DNA of 64,000 nt. Source: CAYGZM01 sp964354365 (GTDB lineage: Bacteria > Planctomycetota > Phycisphaerae > Sedimentisphaerales > Anaerobacaceae). A program made the translations under genes and the position numbers. The stretch lies in contig CAYGZM010000003.1 of assembly GCA_964354365.1 (NCBI GenBank), positions 1 through 64,000 on the forward strand, in the 5' to 3' direction. Positions 59,392 through 64,000 of the stretch are shown here, piece after piece (position 1 is the first letter of the stretch; each line of letters begins with the position of its first letter). Under the pieces are notes generated by a model. The model searched no databases. It worked only from the letters and a program-made list of their open reading frames with translations, and was not told where the DNA came from.

Positions 59392-61221
59392 ATGTGCGGG
59401 ATAGCCGGCTTCAACTGGAACAGTCAGGCCCTTATTGAAAAGATGCTCGGGACCCTGCGCTATCGAGGCCCGGACGATGAGGGATTCCTTGCGGACTCGA
59501 ATGCGTCCATAGGCAATACGCGGCTGGCTGTTATGGACACCTCGGACAAAGGCCATCAGCCGATGGAGTTCGAGAACTTAGCTATTGTCTATAACGGCGA
59601 GATATACGGCTTTAAGCAACTGAGGAAGGGACTTGAGGCCGAGGGCTATAGCTTCGTTTCCGATACCGACACCGAGGTGGTGCTGTGCAGCTACCACCGG
59701 TGGGGTCCGGCCTGCGTGGAGAGATTCAACGGGATGTGGGCCTTCTGCATTTATGATAAGAAGAATAACACGCTCTTCCTCTCAAGGGACCGATTCGGCA
59801 TAAAGCCTTTATATTACTACTTCCGCAACGGCAAATTCATCTTTGCTTCGGAGCTTAAAGCCATCAGACAGCACGGCCTGGACCTGACCATAAATGTCCC
59901 GGCGGTGAATTTCTTTTTCTATCAGAAATACATCGGCGACAACCTGACCATATTCGACGATTGTTACAAGCTGCGGCCTTCGGAGAACCTTTTGTTCGAT
60001 CTGAACCGCAAAGAGCTGACGCTGGCAAAATACTACGACCTCGAGCGGCAGGTAGCCGGGAATCAGGACCTTTCGCTCGCGGAGAGGCTGGACTCGGTCG
60101 AAGGCATTATTATCGACGCGGTTGAGAAGAGGCTCGTGGCGGACGTTCCGGTGGGCAGTTTTCTCTCCGGCGGCGTTGACTCGTCGCTCATCTCCGCCGT
60201 CATCGCCAGGAAGCATAAGGGCTTCGAGACCTTTTCAATCGGCTTCAAGGAGGACGAATCCTACGACGAGGTGAAGTACTCGAACCTGGCTTCAGAGCAC
60301 ATAAACACCAGTCATTATGTCGATTATGTGCAGTTCAACGAAGAGATTATCAGGTTTGTGCTGGATAATATGGACGAACCGTTCGGCGATGCGTCTATCT
60401 TCCCGACCTACCTGCTTTCAAAGATGACGCGCGCGCGGGTCACCACCGCTCTGTCCGGCGACGCCGCCGACGAGATTTTCGGCGGCTATGATACGTACAA
60501 GGCATACAAGCTCGCTCGATATGTGCCTCGCACGGCGATAAGGGCGTCGAAGCGCCTGGTTGACTTGCTGCCGCCGTCCGATAAAAAGATGACATTCACC
60601 TTCAAGCTAAAGAGATTCGTGAGGGATTCCGACCTCAATGCCGTTGGAAGACACCTGCGGTGGATGGCCACTTTCAACGACCTGCAGAGGCCGAAGCTGC
60701 TGAGGGAGAATTTTGTGCCGGCTGAATCCCTTATCCCCTGCGGGCCGGAGAAGAGCCTGCTTGCGCTGCAGCTAAGTGACATTCATAACTACCTTGCCGA
60801 AGACATCCTGAAGAAGGTCGATATGGCCTCGATGCTCAATTCGCTGGAGGTCAGGGTGCCGTATCTGGACTATCGGCTCGTGCCCGTGGTTCTGTCTCTG
60901 CCGGAGAAATACAAGGTCAGAAATCTCAGGACGAAGTGGCTTCTGAAGCGGATCGCGGGGAAGTATCTGCCGAAGGACATAGTGCACAGACGCAAAAGAG
61001 GCTTTACTGCTCCTATTTCCAGATGGATCAAGGGTGAAGATTTTGTTCGGAGTTTTCTGACGGATCGCAGATACTACGAACATAATCTGCTGGACTATGG
61101 TTATGTTCAGGATTTATTTGACGGTCATATTAACAACAGGGAAGATAACGCCAGGGATTTGTGGCTGGTATTCGTTTTCAACTATTGGTGGAACTGCAAC
61201 CTTTGCGGCCACGGTCGTTAG
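59392..61221 (+). CDS. asnB: asparagine synthase (glutamine-hydrolysing)-like protein
   Basis: The 609-residue protein starts MCGIAGFNWNSQALIEKM, so Cys2 is the glutaminase nucleophile. RYRGPDDEGF, NTRLAVMD and YNGEIYGF complete that domain. The synthetase domain has the PPi loop FLSGGVDSSLIS and the later LSGDAADEIFGGYDTYK. In glycan clusters these enzymes often amidate sugar carboxyl groups or act with exosortase systems rather than making free asparagine; here that is inferred from neighbours only. Confidence 0.92.
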   Translation: MCGIAGFNWNSQALIEKMLGTLRYRGPDDEGFLADSNASIGNTRLAVMDTSDKGHQPMEFENLAIVYNGEIYGFKQLRKGLEAEGYSFVSDTDTEVVLCSYHRWGPACVERFNGMWAFCIYDKKNNTLFLSRDRFGIKPLYYYFRNGKFIFASELKAIRQHGLDLTINVPAVNFFFYQKYIGDNLTIFDDCYKLRPSENLLFDLNRKELTLAKYYDLERQVAGNQDLSLAERLDSVEGIIIDAVEKRLVADVPVGSFLSGGVDSSLISAVIARKHKGFETFSIGFKEDESYDEVKYSNLASEHINTSHYVDYVQFNEEIIRFVLDNMDEPFGDASIFPTYLLSKMTRARVTTALSGDAADEIFGGYDTYKAYKLARYVPRTAIRASKRLVDLLPPSDKKMTFTFKLKRFVRDSDLNAVGRHLRWMATFNDLQRPKLLRENFVPAESLIPCGPEKSLLALQLSDIHNYLAEDILKKVDMASMLNSLEVRVPYLDYRLVPVVLSLPEKYKVRNLRTKWLLKRIAGKYLPKDIVHRRKRGFTAPISRWIKGEDFVRSFLTDRRYYEHNLLDYGYVQDLFDGHINNREDNARDLWLVFVFNYWWNCNLCGHGR

Positions 61222-61261
61222 GCCGGATACATCTCAATTTGCCACAATAGGGCTGTAGATA

Positions 61262-62380
61262 ATGCGCCATGAAAGCAAGACAACGCCGGACAGCAGGACC
61301 ATTGGAGTCTGTTTCATAGCTCCCAAAGCATATCCCCTTTTCAACAAAGACGTTGAAGAAGTATTCGGCGGGGCGGAGGTTGATTTGTATTTACTTGCGT
61401 GCGAATTGGCGAAGGACGAGAGCTTCAAGGTCACGTTTATAACCGCGGACTACGGGCAAAAGGACATCGAGAACATTTGCGGCGTCACCGTAATCAAGAG
61501 CCTCGACCTGAAGAAGCACCCGCTGTGCGGCGCCATTCGCCTCTGGCGGGCCATGCGCAGATCCGAGGCTGATGTGTATTTGCTAAAAACCGCCTCACCG
61601 GGGGTGCCGTTGACGGCCGTTTTTTGTCTGCTCCACAAGAAGAAGCTCGCCTACAAGACTGCCAGCAGCACAGAGTGTGACGGCAGATATATCAAGCGCC
61701 ACTATTTGCTTGGGCGGGCCTTTGCGTGGTCTCTAAGAAAGGCCGGGGTCGTTTTCACGCAGAATGTGGCAGACAAGGAGGACCTACAGCGAACGGTGGG
61801 CGTGTCAGCAGTAGTGCTGCCCAATGGGCATCATTTGTCGCCGTTGACCAACCAGGACAGAGAAATCGTACTCTGGGTGGGGCGGAGCGACCCCGAGAAA
61901 AGGCCGGAGCTCTTTTTGGACCTCGCCCGGGAAGTCCCCGGTGAACAATTCGTGATGATTTGCCAGAGGGCAACCGGTGATCAGGATTATGAGACACTGG
62001 TTGCTCGTGCCGATGAGCTTAAGAATGTGCAGTTCATTGAGCGTGTGCCCTTCCACGAGATCAAAACGTACTTTCAGCGGGCAAAAGTGCTCGTAAATAC
62101 GAGCAGGTCGGAAGGATTCCCAAACACCTTTATTCAGGCCGCTCAGTACGCCACGCCGATCGTTTCGCTTGGGGTGAACCCGGACGGCTTTCTAAATGAA
62201 TACAACTGTGGGATTTGCTGCAAAGGTGATGTAAGGCGCCTTGCTGATTCGCTCAGATACATACTCGAGGGAGGCAGATATGTGGAGTTTGGAAAGAATG
62301 CCAGAAGCTACGTCGAGAAAAATCATGACATCATAAACATAGCCCAACGATGCAAAGAGCTTTTTCGCAAGGTGGTGTGA
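61262..62380 (+). CDS. family 4-like glycosyltransferase
   Basis: The 372-residue GT-B protein has an N-terminal half with IGVCFIAPKAYPLFNKDVEE and VFGGAEVDLYLLACELAKDE (glycine loop). The C-terminal half has LWVGRSDPEKRPELFLDLAR and the donor motif TSRSEGFPNTFIQAAQYATP. It lies between asnB and the methyltransferase with gaps of 40 and 35 bases, so is probably part of one operon. Confidence 0.9.
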   Translation: MRHESKTTPDSRTIGVCFIAPKAYPLFNKDVEEVFGGAEVDLYLLACELAKDESFKVTFITADYGQKDIENICGVTVIKSLDLKKHPLCGAIRLWRAMRRSEADVYLLKTASPGVPLTAVFCLLHKKKLAYKTASSTECDGRYIKRHYLLGRAFAWSLRKAGVVFTQNVADKEDLQRTVGVSAVVLPNGHHLSPLTNQDREIVLWVGRSDPEKRPELFLDLAREVPGEQFVMICQRATGDQDYETLVARADELKNVQFIERVPFHEIKTYFQRAKVLVNTSRSEGFPNTFIQAAQYATPIVSLGVNPDGFLNEYNCGICCKGDVRRLADSLRYILEGGRYVEFGKNARSYVEKNHDIINIAQRCKELFRKVV

Positions 62381-62415
62381 CCTGAGCTTGTTGTCTTGGT
62401 GCTGTTCAATCAAGA

Positions 62416-63192
62416 ATGAAAAGATTCGCTTTCGGAGATAATTGGACGGAATTCGCTAAGCGCCTGCAGCCAGAAGACTATGCAGCAGCCAAGGAATCCC
62501 TGCGTCAACTTATACCTGACTTGAAAGGCAGGACATTCCTCGATATCGGCAGTGGCAGCGGTCTGTTTTCCATAGCGGCAAGTGCGCTCGGCGCAAGGAA
62601 GGTCGTGGGCTTCGACCTCGATCCACAGGCTGTGGCGGCGGCGAAGGGCCTCATCGACAAGATCGCGCAGTGGGACCGGGATGTGCGGAAAGATGTAATC
62701 GAGTTCAGGGTCGAATCCATATTGAATGAAGGCGTTGCGCGCGAGCAGTTTGATATTGTCTATAGTTGGGGTGTGCTCCACCATACCGGCGATATGTACA
62801 AAGCCTTCGAAGCCGCGATAAAGCTCGTCGCTCAAAGAGGGACCCTTGTAATCGCAATCTACAACAAGCATTTCACTTCGCCAATCTGGAAGATGATAAA
62901 GTTCATGTACGTTAAAAGCCCTAAATTCGCAAAGAATGTCCTGGTCTATCCGATCCTTGCGGTGAAGTTTCTTGCAGCGGTGATAATCTCGCGGCGAAAC
63001 CCGCTCAAGAGAGGCCGAGGAATGCGCTTCTATACCGATATTGTCGATTGGGTCGGCGGATACCCTTACCAGTACGCCTCGGTAAGCGAGGTCAGCGACT
63101 TCTTCGGCGCCCACGGATTCAGACTCACGAAGCTCAACAAGACCAAAGGATGCACCGGATGCAACGAATTTGTTTTTGAGAAGGTGCGATAA
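62416..63192 (+). CDS. class I SAM-dependent methyltransferase
   Basis: The 258-residue protein has motif I FLDIGSGSGLFSIAASALGA, motif II VVGFDLDPQAVAAAK, and a post-motif YSWGVLHHTGDMYKAFEAA typical of small-molecule or sugar methyltransferases. The C-terminal part is extended and basic. Its TAA stop is directly followed by the ATG of the second asparagine synthase-like gene. It probably O- or N-methylates a glycan or its precursor. Confidence 0.9.
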   Translation: MKRFAFGDNWTEFAKRLQPEDYAAAKESLRQLIPDLKGRTFLDIGSGSGLFSIAASALGARKVVGFDLDPQAVAAAKGLIDKIAQWDRDVRKDVIEFRVESILNEGVAREQFDIVYSWGVLHHTGDMYKAFEAAIKLVAQRGTLVIAIYNKHFTSPIWKMIKFMYVKSPKFAKNVLVYPILAVKFLAAVIISRRNPLKRGRGMRFYTDIVDWVGGYPYQYASVSEVSDFFGAHGFRLTKLNKTKGCTGCNEFVFEKVR

Positions 63193-64000
63193 ATGTGCGG
63201 CATAGTCGGTTTCAACTGGGAAGATAAACGCAAAATAGAGATTCTCGCGTCGCTGCTCGAGCACCGGGGGCCTGAGCAGGAAGGATTTCACGTCCGCGAC
63301 GGCGTCTCGATCGGGCATAAGAGATTGTGCATCCTTGACCTCTCGGAAAAAGGAAGACAACCCATTTACAATGAAGATGGCACTATCTGCATAACGTACA
63401 ACGGCGAGGTCTTCAACTTCGAGAGCCTTCGCGATACCCTTGAAGAGGCAGGCCACAAATTTGTCTCGAAAACGGACACCGAGGTCCTCATCCACGCCTA
63501 CGAACAATGGGGGACAGGCCTTCTCGAGAAAATCAACGGCCAATTCGCCTTCTGCATTTTCGATAGAAATGAGAACCTTTTTTTCCTCGCGCGCGACCGC
63601 CTCGGAATCAAGCCGCTCTATTACTATCACAACGCCGGGCGATTCATATTCGGCTCCGAGATGAAAGTTCTCTTGAAAAGCGACATCAAAAGGCAAATCA
63701 GCGAAAAGGCCCTGAACCACTACCTGCTTTTCGGATATACTCCGTCAGGCGAGTCTATTCTCGAAGGCGTTCAAAAGCTTCTGCCCGGCTCGTACCTTAT
63801 ATACGACCTCACGGCCAAAAAGATAACTGAGAACGCGCGCTACTGGTCGCTGTCGTTCGACGGCGATGCTTCCATCACAGAGGAGCAGGCCAGGCGAGAA
63901 ATCGCAGAGAGGCTCGAACAAAGCGTGAAGGCCCAGCTCATCGCTGATGTGCCGTTGGGGGCGTTTCTGTCCGGCGGCGTGGACAGCTCCATAATAGTCG
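63193..64000 (+). CDS. asnB: second asparagine synthase-like protein, 3' end beyond window
   Basis: At least 269 residues are present. MCGIVGFNWEDKRKIEILAS gives the nucleophile Cys2; HRGPEQEGFHV, YNGEVFNFESL and DRLGIKPLYYYHN complete the glutaminase, and FLSGGVDSSIIV begins the synthetase PPi loop at the window end. It is clearly distinct from the protein at 59392 (HRGPEQEGF versus RYRGPDDEGF), so it is a paralogue, not a recent copy. Confidence 0.92.
   Translation, partial: MCGIVGFNWEDKRKIEILASLLEHRGPEQEGFHVRDGVSIGHKRLCILDLSEKGRQPIYNEDGTICITYNGEVFNFESLRDTLEEAGHKFVSKTDTEVLIHAYEQWGTGLLEKINGQFAFCIFDRNENLFFLARDRLGIKPLYYYHNAGRFIFGSEMKVLLKSDIKRQISEKALNHYLLFGYTPSGESILEGVQKLLPGSYLIYDLTAKKITENARYWSLSFDGDASITEEQARREIAERLEQSVKAQLIADVPLGAFLSGGVDSSIIV

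Overview
The window looks like a planctomycete chromosome of the Phycisphaerae/Sedimentisphaerales type. This is inferred from three PEP-CTERM proteins (tails such as VPEPATLLLLGFGGMALLRR), dockerin-like segments of the form GDINRNCRVDAIDFAFLAKTWL on large secreted proteins, and intergenic regions crowded with degenerate dispersed repeats. The standard genetic code appears to be used, because TAA, TAG and TGA all end convincing genes.

Positions 1-14677 look like an integrated island. A tyrosine integrase with an adjacent excisionase-like protein runs into the 3' end of a tRNA-Phe gene. Inside lie an IS1634-type transposase cut by the window edge, a large STAND/NACHT-like NTPase-HEAT gene split by a 150-bp inverted-repeat element, and a compact eight-gene cassette (4510-12812). 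The cassette encodes a protein of unknown function, a Ycf46-like AAA+ ATPase carrying an in-frame amber codon, a coiled-coil protein, a radical-SAM activase-like enzyme, a small unknown protein, two Cys-rich proteins and a HerA-like ATPase. The genes are linked by Shine-Dalgarno sequences and short overlaps. This cassette is the best candidate for an undescribed system.

Positions 14678-19494 hold an orphan 3' tail of a class II ribonucleotide reductase gene (nrdJ), a DUF4365-like protein, two PEP-CTERM proteins framed by a direct repeat, and about 1.5 kb of repeats including a perfect sigma-70 consensus promoter that recurs, inverted, near 49.8 kb. From 19.5 to 37.8 kb is housekeeping: rplM-rpsI, argC, accB-accC, a SpoIIE-type phosphatase, a YggS protein, an MFS transporter, YjbQ, argS (interrupted by a heptanucleotide repeat), rsfS, a membrane pyrophosphatase, argJ, two toxin-antitoxin-like pairs and a nitrilase-family enzyme. 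A strong promoter plus intrinsic terminator with no ORF at 27.2-27.4 kb suggests a small RNA.

From 38 to 51 kb are secreted or envelope proteins (LamG protein, C10 peptidase, outer-membrane barrel, PEP-CTERM protein), a 5'-truncated transposase, a B12-type radical SAM protein and a TrpB2. From 51.3 kb to the end is a glycan-assembly cluster (GT2, membrane glycosyltransferase, two GT4 enzymes, two asparagine-synthase-like proteins, a methyltransferase). It is interrupted by a DNA methyltransferase overlapping a PIN-domain gene. Exopolysaccharide clusters often accompany PEP-CTERM/exosortase systems, which fits this layout, but no exosortase is visible here.
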